Notes: generated from the letters alone by a model not told the origin. 54,557 bases of DNA from Candidatus Tenderia sp. (GCA_030148045.1 JASBUE010000068.1:1-54557), one strand, 5' to 3'. Positions 1-8,176 are shown, counted from the stretch's first letter. Program-made: numbers and translations.

Positions 1-1
1 G

Positions 2-553
2 CCGGGCGGGGTGGCGGTGGCGGCCAACGGCGACCTTTTCGTGGCAGATTTCTACAACCAGCGTATCCAGCGCCTGCATCCCGACGGGAGCTTCGTCCGC
101 CAGTGGGGCGTGACCCGCGAGAGGGGCATCCGTGCCGGACGCTTCAACTATCCGACGGACGTGGCCATCGCCGCGGATGGGACGGTGTATGTGGCCGACG
201 GTTACAACGATCGTGTCCAGGTGTTCTCGCCCGCCGGCGATTTCCTCCACAAGTGGGGCGGCCCGCTGGCGTTGAATATCGCGGGGCCGTTCAATGGTTG
301 GTTTCGTACGGTCATGTCCGTGGCCGTCGGGCCTGACGGAAATATATTCGCCAGCGATTTTCTCAATCACCGGATACAGAAGTTCACGCCCGACGGTACC
401 TTTCTGGCCGCTTTCGGTGAACGGGGGGATGGCCCGGGGCAGTTCGAACGGCCACTCGGTGTCGCGGTCGCGGACAGCGGGGCTGTCTTCGCGGTCGACT
501 TCGGCAACCACCGGATTCAGAAATGGCAGCCGGGCGAATTTGTCGTTCGCTAG
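2..553 (+). CDS. NHL-repeat protein, 3' part only
   Basis: The gene is cut by the left window edge. The frame is open from base 2 and already reads as repeat sequence before the first possible start codon (GTG at 11), so the true start lies outside. The visible part is four NHL repeats, each with a variant of the G-x-(I/V)-x-V-A-x-x-G core followed by a D-x-x-N-x-R-(I/V)-Q motif (DFYNQRIQ, DGYNDRVQ, DFLNHRIQ, DFGNHRIQ). This is the pattern of a six-bladed beta-propeller blade set. NHL propellers of this type are usually periplasmic or extracellular binding modules. No catalytic residues are visible. It ends in TAG only 6 nt before the P-type ATPase start, so the two are probably co-transcribed. 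The partner is unknown. Confidence 0.85.
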   Translation, partial: PGGVAVAANGDLFVADFYNQRIQRLHPDGSFVRQWGVTRERGIRAGRFNYPTDVAIAADGTVYVADGYNDRVQVFSPAGDFLHKWGGPLALNIAGPFNGWFRTVMSVAVGPDGNIFASDFLNHRIQKFTPDGTFLAAFGERGDGPGQFERPLGVAVADSGAVFAVDFGNHRIQKWQPGEFVVR

Positions 554-559
554 ACGGGG

Positions 560-3016
560 GTGATCGTGCGCCCCATCGATGCTGAACCACTTGCCAGGCT
601 GCGGCTCAAGATCGGCGGCATGCAGTGTTCATTCTGCGTGGCCTCGGTGGAGAAGGCACTGACGCAGCTTGACGGTGTCGAGCGCGCCAGCGTGAGCCTG
701 GCCCACGAAGAGGCCCTGATCTACCACGACCCGGCCAAGGTATCCGCAGAGCCCATCCGCGATACGCTGCGCAGCCTGGGCTACACCGTGCGTGATCCGC
801 GCAAGGTGCGTAGCTTCGAGGAAGAGGAGACGGAGCTGCGCCGCCACCGCGGCCGGCTGCTGGCGGCGGCGGGGGTGATGCTGCTCTCGCTGGGATTCAT
901 GACCGCCATGTGGCTCGGGCTGCATCGACCTTGGTTCCCGTGGGTGATGTTGGCGTTGGCCTTGGCGATGATCTTCGGTATCGGCTGGCCCATCCTGAAA
1001 ATGGCCGCCGCCTCGCTCATGCGCGGCATCCTGAATCAGCACGTGCTCATGGAGTTCGCCGCCTTCGGCGGGCTGGCCGGCGGACTGGTCGGTTTCTTCA
1101 AGCAACCCTGGCCGATGGCGGACTTCCTGGGTACGGCGGTTTTCATCACCGCTTACCATATCCTCTCGGGGTACGTGTCCCTGCTGGTGCGCACGCGCAG
1201 TTCCCAGGCGATCCGCAAGCTGATGAGCCTGCAGCCGGCCACGGCGCGGGTGGTGCGCGACGGGCACGAGCAAGAGATCCCGGTCGAGGAGGTGAGGGCG
1301 GGCGATCGCGTACGTATCCGGCCCGGCGAGAGCATCCCCGTGGATGGTGAGGTGGTCGGGGGCGCCTCGGCGGTGGACGAGAGCCTGGTCACGGGAGAAT
1401 TCATGCCCGTGGACAAGGCGCTGGGCGATACGGTCATCGGCGGCTCGGTCAACCGGGGTGGCACGTTGCTGGTGCGTACCACCCGCATCGGCGAAGAGAG
1501 CTTTCTGCAGCAAGTGGCCCGCTCCATCGAGCAGGCCCGCGCCCTGAAACCCGGCATCCTGCAACTCGTCGATCGGGTCCTGAAATACTTCGTGCCGGGT
1601 GTGCTCATCACTGCGGCCGGGGCCTTTGTGATCTGGACCCTCGGCGCCTGGCTGATAACCGGCGAAGCCGATCTCAGCCGTGCGGTGTATGCCACGCTGG
1701 CGGCGCTGGTGATGGGGTATCCCTGCGCATTGGGCATGGCGGCGCCGCTGGCCATGATCCGTGGCGGCGGCATGGCGGCACAAAAAGGCATCCTGATGCG
1801 CTCCGGCGCGGCGTTCCAGGTCTTCAAGGATGTCAGGAAGGTGGTGCTCGACAAGACCGGCACCCTGACCTTAGGGCAACCGCAGGTCGCGGAAGTGGTG
1901 GCGAGTAATGGCTCGAACACATCGGAGGTCCTGGCGCTGGCTGCCGCGGTGGAGCGCCTTTCTGAGCATCCGCTGGCCCGCGCCATCGTCAATCATGCCG
2001 ACGCGATTGGTGTGGAACGGCATGAGGCCGAGGCCTTCGAGGCCCTGCCGGGACACGGGGTCCTGGCCCGGGTCGGCGGACAGGCCGTGTGGGTCGGCAG
2101 CCCCCGTTTCCTGCCCGCCGCGCGCGCCGATGTCGCCACCATGCAGGATAGCGTCGGTCGGCTCGAGAAGCCGGGCGCCACCGTCGTCGCCGTCACCCGC
2201 GAGGATCGCGTGGTAGGACTGATCGCCATCACAGACACCCTGAAGCCGGATGCCCGTGAGGCCATCGCCCGTATGAAGGCGGCGGGGCTTACGCCGGTGA
2301 TGATCAGCGGCGACAACGCAAGAACGGCGCGCGCTGTGGCTGCGCAGGTCGGCATAGACGAGGTCATGGCCCAGGTGCTGCCGGAGGACAAGGCCGCCGA
2401 GGTGCGCCGCCTGCAGCAAACGGGCTGCCGCGTAGCCATGGTGGGCGACGGCATTAACGATGCCCCCGCATTGACCCAGGCCGATGTGGGCATCGCCATT
2501 GGCGCCGGCACCGACATCGCCATCGAGACCGCCGATATCGTGCTGGTGGGCGAGCGCCTGGGCGGCGTGGTGGATGCCTACGAGATCGGCAAAGCCAGCT
2601 TCCGCAAAACCGTGCAGAACGTCATCCTGGCATTCGCCTTCAACGGCATTGGCGTGCCGGCGGCGGTTACCGGCCTGGTGCATCCGGTGATGGCCATGGT
2701 GGCCATGGCCGCCAGCGTGACCGCGGTGTTGCTGAACTCCTTCGCTGGACGGCTGCTGCTAACGTGGGGCAAGGTAAAAGATCAAGAGACAAAAAGACTT
2801 GTGCTGAAAGTGCCCACGATGCACTGTGAGGGGTGCCTGGCGCAGATCCGTGAGGCGCTGGCCGGGCTCCGGGGTGTCAAAAATATCGAAGGCAGGCTTG
2901 CGGAAAAGACGATTACCATGGAGGTCGAGGGGCGGGCGCCGGGGCGGGAGCAGTTGTGCGGGATACTTGCCCGGATCGGCCATCTATGTGGCGATACCGG
3001 CGTGTCGGGTGACTAA
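560..3016 (+). CDS. Heavy-metal P1B-type ATPase with a YPC motif
   Basis: An inner-membrane cation exporter of 818 aa. Order of parts: N-terminal HMA domain with C23-x-x-C26; transmembrane helices; actuator loop T278-G-E; transmembrane metal motif Y387-P-C389; phosphorylation site D431-KTGT; the GDGIND hinge; the last membrane pair; and a second, C-terminal HMA-like domain with C756-x-x-C759. Copper ATPases (P1B-1) have CPC, YN and MxxSS in the membrane site. Here these read YPC, FN and MAASV, so part of the Cu(I) site is altered and the metal cannot be named safely. The start GTG at 560 lies 6 nt after the preceding stop; GTG 566 is an alternative. A CxxC thioredoxin-like protein and a MerR regulator follow on the same strand, which supports metal detoxification or metal delivery. 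The family call is firm and the substrate is open. Confidence 0.93.
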   Translation: MIVRPIDAEPLARLRLKIGGMQCSFCVASVEKALTQLDGVERASVSLAHEEALIYHDPAKVSAEPIRDTLRSLGYTVRDPRKVRSFEEEETELRRHRGRLLAAAGVMLLSLGFMTAMWLGLHRPWFPWVMLALALAMIFGIGWPILKMAAASLMRGILNQHVLMEFAAFGGLAGGLVGFFKQPWPMADFLGTAVFITAYHILSGYVSLLVRTRSSQAIRKLMSLQPATARVVRDGHEQEIPVEEVRAGDRVRIRPGESIPVDGEVVGGASAVDESLVTGEFMPVDKALGDTVIGGSVNRGGTLLVRTTRIGEESFLQQVARSIEQARALKPGILQLVDRVLKYFVPGVLITAAGAFVIWTLGAWLITGEADLSRAVYATLAALVMGYPCALGMAAPLAMIRGGGMAAQKGILMRSGAAFQVFKDVRKVVLDKTGTLTLGQPQVAEVVASNGSNTSEVLALAAAVERLSEHPLARAIVNHADAIGVERHEAEAFEALPGHGVLARVGGQAVWVGSPRFLPAARADVATMQDSVGRLEKPGATVVAVTREDRVVGLIAITDTLKPDAREAIARMKAAGLTPVMISGDNARTARAVAAQVGIDEVMAQVLPEDKAAEVRRLQQTGCRVAMVGDGINDAPALTQADVGIAIGAGTDIAIETADIVLVGERLGGVVDAYEIGKASFRKTVQNVILAFAFNGIGVPAAVTGLVHPVMAMVAMAASVTAVLLNSFAGRLLLTWGKVKDQETKRLVLKVPTMHCEGCLAQIREALAGLRGVKNIEGRLAEKTITMEVEGRAPGREQLCGILARIGHLCGDTGVSGD

Positions 3017-3065
3017 CGCACACATTGGTATATTGGCACCGCATGCCAGATGCAGGAGATAACGG

Positions 3066-3281
3066 ATGAAGAAAGAAGGCCTTTCAACCCTGATCGTCTT
3101 CAAGGTGATTTGCTGTGCCGCGCTGCTGCTTTTCGCTTTTGGCGGTCTGGGGCTGCTGTCCGGCCTGAGTACCGGAAATAGCATTCTCATCGTGTTGGGC
3201 CTGGGGCTATTGGGATGGGGCGGATACATCTATTATTACAGGAGGCGGCACCGGCGTGGCTCGCGGAATGGTGAACCGTAG
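3066..3281 (+). CDS. Small two-helix membrane protein
   Basis: 71 aa with a good ribosome site (GCAGGAG) 6 nt before ATG. Two hydrophobic helices (about residues 9-31 and 38-57) are joined by a short polar turn (STGNS). The end is strongly basic with an arginine/histidine cluster (YYYRRRHRRGSR), which predicts a cytoplasmic C-terminus. No family is recognised. It sits 49 nt after the ATPase and before the thioredoxin-like gene, so an accessory role for the metal pump is possible, but this rests on position only. Confidence 0.65.
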   Translation: MKKEGLSTLIVFKVICCAALLLFAFGGLGLLSGLSTGNSILIVLGLGLLGWGGYIYYYRRRHRRGSRNGEP

Positions 3282-3358
3282 ATCGTGTTTCCGATTGTGC
3301 GTGAGCCAGTTATTCGAATGCAGGGTTGGACGGGGCCGGTTAATAGAAGATACAGGCT

Positions 3359-3655
3359 GTGATAAAAATTGAAGTGTTTGCCTCGCCGGGTTGCCGGCGT
3401 TGTCTGGGTGCCGTGCGGAGCGTAGAGAAGATCGCACAGGAGATCGGCGCTGAACGGGTTGAATGGCGCCGGGTCGATGTGCTCGAAGAGATCGACTATG
3501 CAGTTGAACTGGGCGTGTTGGCGACACCGGCAATCGCCATTGATGGCGCTCTCGTGTTTACGGCATCGCCGTCCGAAAAAGCCTTACGTGAAGCTATTGC
3601 AAGTCATCTGGCGGCAACCCTTGGAGAACAACAGTCAGTAGGTCGGGAGCAATGA
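3359..3655 (+). CDS. Thioredoxin-fold small redox protein
   Basis: 98 aa beginning with GTG. The first strand IKIEVFASPG leads directly into C12-R-R-C15, and a cis-proline loop (LATPAIAIDG) follows. This is the architecture of the short thioredoxin/glutaredoxin-like redox-active disulfide proteins found beside metal resistance genes. There is no signal peptide, so it should act in the cytoplasm, perhaps reducing metal-binding thiols or passing metal to the ATPase. Its stop overlaps the MerR start (ATGA at 3652), so the two are translationally coupled. Confidence 0.82.
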   Translation: MIKIEVFASPGCRRCLGAVRSVEKIAQEIGAERVEWRRVDVLEEIDYAVELGVLATPAIAIDGALVFTASPSEKALREAIASHLAATLGEQQSVGREQ

Positions 3656-4083
3656 ACGCATACCGGATAGGACAAGTCACCGAGATGTTGGGCTTGAGCC
3701 CGGACACCTTGCGCTATTACGAAAGACTGGGGCTGCTTCCCGGAGTCGTACGCACGGGCTCCGGCATCCGCCGTTACAGCGGGCGCGACATCTCCCGGCT
3801 GCGTTTCATCCAGCGCGCCCAGCAAATGAACTTCAGCCTGAAAGAGATTGGTGAGCTACTGAAGATGCGGGAGAATCCACAGGGCGCCCGCGATGAGATG
3901 CGCCACTTGACGGCCAACAAATTGGCGGAGATAGAGGCGCGCCTTGCCGACCTCGATACCCTGCGCAAGGAGCTTCGGCTGTTGCTGAATCTATGCCGGG
4001 CGAGTGAAAACGGTTGTCCGATTATCGAGGGTATTGGTAACAAAACCGCCAAGAAGAAGGCTTCCCGCATGCGTAGGCGATAA
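3652..4083 (+). CDS. MerR-family metal-responsive regulator
   Basis: 143 aa. An N-terminal winged helix-turn-helix has the MerR signature (RIGQVTEMLGLSPDTLRYYE, then GLL and IRRYS), followed by a long dimerisation helix. The C-terminal metal loop has C115 and C122 in the setting NLC-x6-CPII. CueR/ZntR-type regulators have a similar Cys pair in this loop, in CueR one residue further apart. The tail is Lys/Arg-rich (KTAKKKASRMRRR), which is unusual for the family and may add DNA affinity. It overlaps the thioredoxin-like gene by 4 nt and likely controls the ATPase operon. Its operator would lie upstream of the window, since the NHL and ATPase genes are nearly contiguous. The metal is not determinable. 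Confidence 0.88.
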   Translation: MNAYRIGQVTEMLGLSPDTLRYYERLGLLPGVVRTGSGIRRYSGRDISRLRFIQRAQQMNFSLKEIGELLKMRENPQGARDEMRHLTANKLAEIEARLADLDTLRKELRLLLNLCRASENGCPIIEGIGNKTAKKKASRMRRR

Positions 4084-4224
4084 GACAGTTATGGTTTCCG
4101 CAAAGAACTCTTGGCGTGCAATACGTATGCCTTTGTTGGGAAAACTTGCCCATAGATTTATAGCGGAAGATTATCGGGTTTCTGCTGTGATACCGGGCCT
4201 CATAGGTTCGCGGATCAAGCGCCA

Positions 4225-5475
4225 TCATTGTGACGACGAATCCTCCGCCAATGCCAGGCGCTGGCGGAACACCTCGTAGCTGATGGGGGTGGTGTTCTCG
4301 TAGCCGATGCGCCGGCGGCGCCTCTCATCCAGCAGGTGATAGCGTACCACCGCCTCGACGGCCGCGGCGCGACTTTCGCGGAACGCCAAGCTATAGCGGC
4401 GCGGCTCGCCGTAGGGCAGGCGGGTGTCCCACAGATCGACGATGAAGGGTCGCCACAGCACCGTGCGCCGCAGGGTGTGGGTCTGTTCCTCAAGGACCTG
4501 TCCCGCTGCATCGAGCAGGCGCAGCGCCACGGTCAGGTAGCGGTCCGGTGTACCGGTGGGCAGATAGTGGGCGGCGCCGGTGTTGGTCAGCGTCAGGACG
4601 GCGCGCCGGCGGTCCGAATCATCCGGCGACGTCGCTTCGAATCGGATCGTGAGCCCCCGTTTCACCATCGCCGGGTCGTGGCCGCCGCGCCACAGGTGGC
4701 GGCGCGCGGGGCGTACCTCGCCACCCGCCACCAGCGGCCGCTCCACCCGCGGCATGTGGCAGTCCACTCAGCCGAGGCCCGCAATCTCTTCCACCCGGAT
4801 CTCCCCTGTACGCCCGCCGAGAAAGAGGGGTTGGCCGCGGCTGGGTTCTCTCTGGTCGGTGCCCCGGCTGATCTCGGCTACCGTGCCGCAGGGTGGCATC
4901 TTGTAAAATGTGTCCCAGCGCTCCCCTTGCACCACGTGGCAGCGCACGCAGACCTGGTTGGGGTCGGCCAGCTTTTGCACCGGGTGCGGTGCGGTGTCCA
5001 GCCCGAAAGGGCCGAGGATGGCGCCGTCGCGAAAGTGGCAGGCGGCGCAGGTCACCCCCTCGTGCTGCAGCCGGGGGTCGAAGTCCGGGTTGGGCGCCAG
5101 GACGGGGTCCCACTTGGCGCGGTCGCGAAAGCCCAGCACGCGGTATTCCTGCTGACGGTCCAGCGGGGTGTGGCAGTTCTTGCAAATCTGCTGCTCGTCG
5201 TCATAGCGCCAGTCGGCCTGGAAATAGGGGTCGGTCCAGGCCTGACTGTGGATGGCGGTGGACCACTCATCATAGAAGTCCCGGTGACAGGCGGCGCATT
5301 CTTGCGCGCTCAGCGTCTTGAACATGGCGGGTGCAGCGCGGGTGTCGATGGGGCGCTCGAAGGCCTTGGTGACGACGAAGATGTTCATCGGACGCACGAA
5401 ACGCCAGCCCACGAACACGGCCAGTGCGATGAGGGTAATGGTGACAACGAGTGTCTTACGCCGTACCCTCATCAT
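4225..5475 (-). CDS. Multihaem cytochrome c with in-frame TGA in a haem motif
   Basis: Read through the TGA at 4768-4770, this is a 416-residue exported cytochrome. An N-terminal membrane anchor (residues about 7-24) is followed by four CxxCH sites (C60AACH, C98KNCH, C143AACH, C176VRCH). At residue 236 the codon is TGA, followed in frame by V-D-C-H-M-P, so the fifth haem motif would be U/C-V-D-C-H. The rest is a haem-free beta domain. The frame downstream is intact for 180 codons and reads as family sequence (RRHLWRGGHDP). Cys to TGA is one base change (TGC/TGT). A 5-bp stem with a 7-nt G-rich loop lies 15 nt after the TGA. It is either a selenocysteine site or a young nonsense mutation. The upstream partner gene survives only as a stub, which favours decay. 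Confidence 0.75.
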
Positions 5476-5485
5476 CGCCTCCGGT

Positions 5486-5599
5486 CAGAACTCAAAGCGC
5501 AGCATGAGGTATATGTTATCGTTCTTGTCAAACTGCTCCAAGAGGGAAATATCATTCCGACCACTAAAGCGATTGCTGCCCGGCCCATTTGTTGAAGAA
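5486..5599 (-). pseudogene. 3' stub of an outer-membrane beta-barrel gene
   Basis: The minus strand reads about 38 codons ending in ...DNIYLMLRFEF and a TGA stop. Alternating hydrophobic residues and a terminal Phe are the sorting signal of outer-membrane barrels. A stop codon and non-coding sequence lie immediately upstream, so only the last strand or two remain. It ends 10 nt before the multihaem cytochrome start. I infer that a porin once preceded the cytochrome in a porin-cytochrome operon. Confidence 0.6.
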
Positions 5600-5669
5600 A
5601 ATCAATTAGCGGTTTGTTGCAGGCCCCCTAGGATAATGATTTAAAGTAGTCCCTGATAGGGAAGCGTAA

Positions 5670-5693
5670 ATCCGCCGCCTGGAGGCGGCGGAT
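5670..5693. repeat. Perfect 10-bp hairpin
   Basis: ATCCGCCGCC and GGCGGCGGAT flank a 4-nt loop (TGGA). No T-run follows on either strand, so it is a weak terminator at best. It lies in the gap between the barrel stub (minus) and the small exported protein (plus). Confidence 0.6.
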
Positions 5694-5824
5694 GACATGC
5701 TGAGATGGTGCGAGTTTGTCAGCCTAAGAAAATATCTTGGCTTGAAACGCCGACTCAGGTATTTTTCAGGAGCAATCCGCCGGATCGCACCGGCAAGCGG
5801 AACCTGCTGCGTGATAAAGAAGTA

Positions 5825-6124
5825 ATGCTCAACCGGCCATTCACAAGAAAAATATACGGCAACCGCTGGTTCGGGTTGTTGCTGATCCTCGCGCTGCTGG
5901 TTGCCGCGCAGCATCTTGCCATGCATGATATCGATGGCGCCGGTGGCGGGCCGATCGGTCACCAGGAATGCCAGCTCAATCACCTGCCTTACGCGCAGTT
6001 GTCTCCACCATTACTCGGGCTCCCGCCACTGGTTCCGGCGCTGCTTCTGGAAACGGTGTACAGGCAATACTTTCCCCAGATTTTTGTTCACCCCTGGCTG
6101 GCCCGCGCGCCGCCCCTGAACTGA
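5825..6124 (+). CDS. Small exported protein of unknown function
   Basis: 99 aa from ATG 5825. An upstream ATG at 5705 would add residues that do not look like protein. A basic N-terminus (NRPFTRKIYGNR) precedes a strong hydrophobic segment (WFGLLLILALLVAAQHLA), giving a signal peptide or anchor. The mature part has H-D-I-D-G, H-Q-E-C-Q-L-N-H and a proline-rich stretch, so several His and one Cys could bind metal. This resembles the small periplasmic proteins often placed ahead of metal-uptake or copper genes, but I cannot name a family. A GATAATGAT Fur-like half-site at 5632-5640 lies upstream. Its stop codon lies inside the left arm of a 15-bp inverted repeat. Confidence 0.6.
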   Translation: MLNRPFTRKIYGNRWFGLLLILALLVAAQHLAMHDIDGAGGGPIGHQECQLNHLPYAQLSPPLLGLPPLVPALLLETVYRQYFPQIFVHPWLARAPPLN

Positions 6125-6218
6125 GTTATCCCCACTTTTTTGTTTAAGCATTGAACGGTCATCCGGCACAAGGTACCCGGCCGGCCGTTCAGGGATATCT
6201 ATTGATAACTCAGTTCAG
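6116..6218. repeat. Nested inverted repeat over a ribosome site
   Basis: CTGAACTGAGTTATC (6116-6130) and its exact complement GATAACTCAGTTCAG (6204-6218) enclose a second pair, TGAACGG (6152-6158) and CCGTTCA (6185-6191). The left outer arm contains the stop codon of the upstream gene. The right outer arm covers the start of the Shine-Dalgarno AGGAG of the next gene (ATG 6228). In RNA this would form a two-level stem that could hide the ribosome site. There is no T-run, so it is not a simple terminator. Confidence 0.7.
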
Positions 6219-6227
6219 GAGTATGTA

Positions 6228-7334
6228 ATGATTAAAAACCATAACCGACCATTGCCGGCGTCCCACGTGATGCTCGGCCTACTCATGACGGCGGCGGCTG
6301 TTCCGCTTGCCCGCAGCACCGAGGCGGTTCACGACAGTCATTGGTCCAGGGATCTGCGGGTGGGCGCCAATATGGACCTGACCGCCGAGGTCCGTGATTT
6401 CGGTGCTGATATGAACCGCCAGGTACTTGATCTGCGCGAGGTGGAGATGTCGCTGGAGTCGCAGATCAAGCCGTGGCTCTATGGGCTGATATTCCTGACC
6501 CGCCCGTCAGGGGAGGCCATGAGTATCGAAGAGGCCGCGGTGATCGCCGATCTGCCAAAAGGGTTCCGCCTGAAAGCAGGGAAATACCGCAACGAGTTCG
6601 GGTTGATCAACACCATTCACGAACCGGAGCGGCCGCAAGTCTCACTGCCCTTGCCGGTGGAGGAATTTTTCGGTGAGGAACAGCTACGGGAGACTGCCGT
6701 GACGCTGGGCCGCCTTATTGATCATGGCAATGGCTACCGTAGCGGCATCAGTGGTGCTGTGTTCAATTCCGACAACGAGGTTGCCTTCGACGCCGCTCAG
6801 TCCGGCGACAAGGCCTATGCAGGGAAACTTTATTTCGGTCGCCAGGCAGGTAATATCGCCTACCAATTGGGTCTCAGCGCACTGACCGGCAAGAACGATA
6901 CGGGCGGCGCAACCGATATACAGGTGCTGGACTTCCGTGTCCTGCTCGAACCGGAATATGCCCGAGGCTACGACTATTCGGCGCGTTTTTCCTGGATGGG
7001 TGAGGTCTTGTTCAACCAGCGGGAAATCACACCGGGAATCACCAACGAGGCCAGTGGCTTCTGGACCCTGGCGGATTACCAGTTCATGCCCGCGCATCAT
7101 CTCGGCGCGGGCGCCGAATACACACAAGGGCGGCTTGACAAGTCGGTAACGTCACGAGCCTGGGCGGCGCATTACGGCTGGTATTACTCGCCCCACGGGC
7201 GGCTGCAGTTACAGGCGCGCCGTCTGGATATCGATGACGGTGACAGCGGCACGGAAGTCCTGCTGCAGTGGAATATCGTGCTGGGCGCCCACAGTGAACG
7301 GCCGTTCCTTGCCATTCTTCCGGCGGATGAATAA
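6228..7334 (+). CDS. Outer-membrane beta-barrel protein
   Basis: 368 aa. A signal peptide (MLGLLMTAAAVPLARS) is followed by a mature part made of short amphipathic strands with frequent aromatic girdle residues (YGLIFLTRP, AGKLYFG, AWAAHYGWYYS), typical of a porin-like barrel. It resembles the metal-associated barrel proteins that sit next to TonB-dependent receptors, but the exact family is unclear. A good AGGAG precedes the ATG and lies partly in an inverted repeat. The following gap carries two Fur-like sites and a promoter, so this gene may end the transcript begun at about 5.8 kb. No terminal Phe is present (it ends ILPADE), which is unusual for barrels and makes the topology uncertain. 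Confidence 0.65.
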   Translation: MIKNHNRPLPASHVMLGLLMTAAAVPLARSTEAVHDSHWSRDLRVGANMDLTAEVRDFGADMNRQVLDLREVEMSLESQIKPWLYGLIFLTRPSGEAMSIEEAAVIADLPKGFRLKAGKYRNEFGLINTIHEPERPQVSLPLPVEEFFGEEQLRETAVTLGRLIDHGNGYRSGISGAVFNSDNEVAFDAAQSGDKAYAGKLYFGRQAGNIAYQLGLSALTGKNDTGGATDIQVLDFRVLLEPEYARGYDYSARFSWMGEVLFNQREITPGITNEASGFWTLADYQFMPAHHLGAGAEYTQGRLDKSVTSRAWAAHYGWYYSPHGRLQLQARRLDIDDGDSGTEVLLQWNIVLGAHSERPFLAILPADE

Positions 7335-7342
7335 ATATAAAT

Positions 7343-7394
7343 GAGAAGCATAATCATTACAGTTGACATTTATTTGAGAATAGTTATCATTTAG
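7343..7394 (+). promoter_or_regulatory. Promoter with two Fur-like boxes
   Basis: A sigma70-type promoter TTGACA (7363-7368), a 16-nt spacer and TATCAT (7385-7390) lies between and under two sites resembling the 19-bp Fur box GATAATGATAATCATTATC. These are 7343-7361 (14 of 19 matches by eye) and 7376-7394 (about 12 of 19). The second covers the -10. This placement predicts iron repression of the downstream cupredoxin-HemP-TonB operon. Confidence 0.7.
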
Positions 7395-7500
7395 ATCAAG
7401 GGGCACGGCAAACCGGAAACCATGACAGACGGAGTGTTTGTGTTGAATTCCCCAGCCGAACGCGAGTTGGCCGGCATGAAGTCAGAGGATCAACAAACGA

Positions 7501-7988
7501 TGAAATTACAATCTCAACTCCGGACGCTGGTCGGGTTCACGACGATCGTGTTGGCGGTAGCGATACCGCCGTCGGTTGCGGAAGACTCGCTTTCACGCGT
7601 GACTGCACCACGCTCCTCCCAGGTTGAAGCGGTCGGGGTTGTGCTCAAGGAGTGGCGCATCGACTTGGATAAACAGGCGGTCAAGACCTGCCCCGTGACC
7701 TTTCGCGTCAACAACTTTGGTGACGAGGACCATGAATTGGTCATCGTCAAGACGGACCGGCACCACAAGGCCCTGCCTGTCAGCCATGGCAAAGTGATTG
7801 AGACGGAGGCAGGCGAATTGATCGGGGAGATCGAGGAGTTCCCCATGGGTGAAGCGCGGGAGGCGACTTTCATGTTAAGTCCCGGCAACTACGCGCTGTT
7901 CTGCAATTTGGTGGAGCAAGAGGAAGATGGCGGCCTGGAGAGTCATTACCAGGAAGGTATGCATGTCCCGTTTACGGTGCTGCGGTAA
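7501..7988 (+). CDS. Exported cupredoxin (blue-copper-like) protein
   Basis: 162 aa from ATG 7501, with AGAGGA 8 nt upstream. The longer frame from 7422 adds no plausible signal. The signal peptide is about residues 8-27. The fold reads as a single cupredoxin domain with type-1 copper ligands in the right order: H78 (DEDHEL), then C135 (YALFCN), H149 (ESHY) and M154 (QEGMHVPF). The Cys-to-His spacing is longer than in plastocyanin and contains an acidic insert (EQEEDGG). It should be a periplasmic copper protein for electron transfer or copper handling. Being first in a Fur-controlled haem-type operon is odd. Its stop overlaps hemP by one base (TAATG). Confidence 0.8.
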
Positions 7989-8176
7989 TGAAGAAGATAC
8001 GCCATGATCCAAAAGCGGCCACAGCGAACAGCCAGGGACTAATATCCAAACCCGGGATCAATCGCGTATCCATTGACACCCTGCTGAAAGGGGCGCACGA
8101 AATGGTGATTGTACACGCCGGTGATGAATATCGCTTGCGGATTACCAGTAAAGGGAAATTGATTCTTACGAAATAG
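7988..8176 (+). CDS. hemP: HemP-family haemin uptake small protein
   Basis: 62 aa. The C-terminal 35 residues match the HemP pattern: I-D-T-L-L-x-G-A, then a short strand, YRLRITSKGKLILTK. HemP proteins are small cytoplasmic proteins encoded with haem receptors and reported to help haem-uptake gene expression. The start overlaps the cupredoxin stop by one base, so translation is coupled. A 7-bp hairpin (GGGTGTG/CGCACCC, 8185-8203) follows in the gap before the receptor gene. Confidence 0.82.
   Translation: MKKIRHDPKAATANSQGLISKPGINRVSIDTLLKGAHEMVIVHAGDEYRLRITSKGKLILTK

Noticed and set aside
5632..5650. Full Fur box upstream of the small exported protein
   Set aside because: Only the left half GATAATGAT matches well; the right half is poor, so I mention it as a half-site only.
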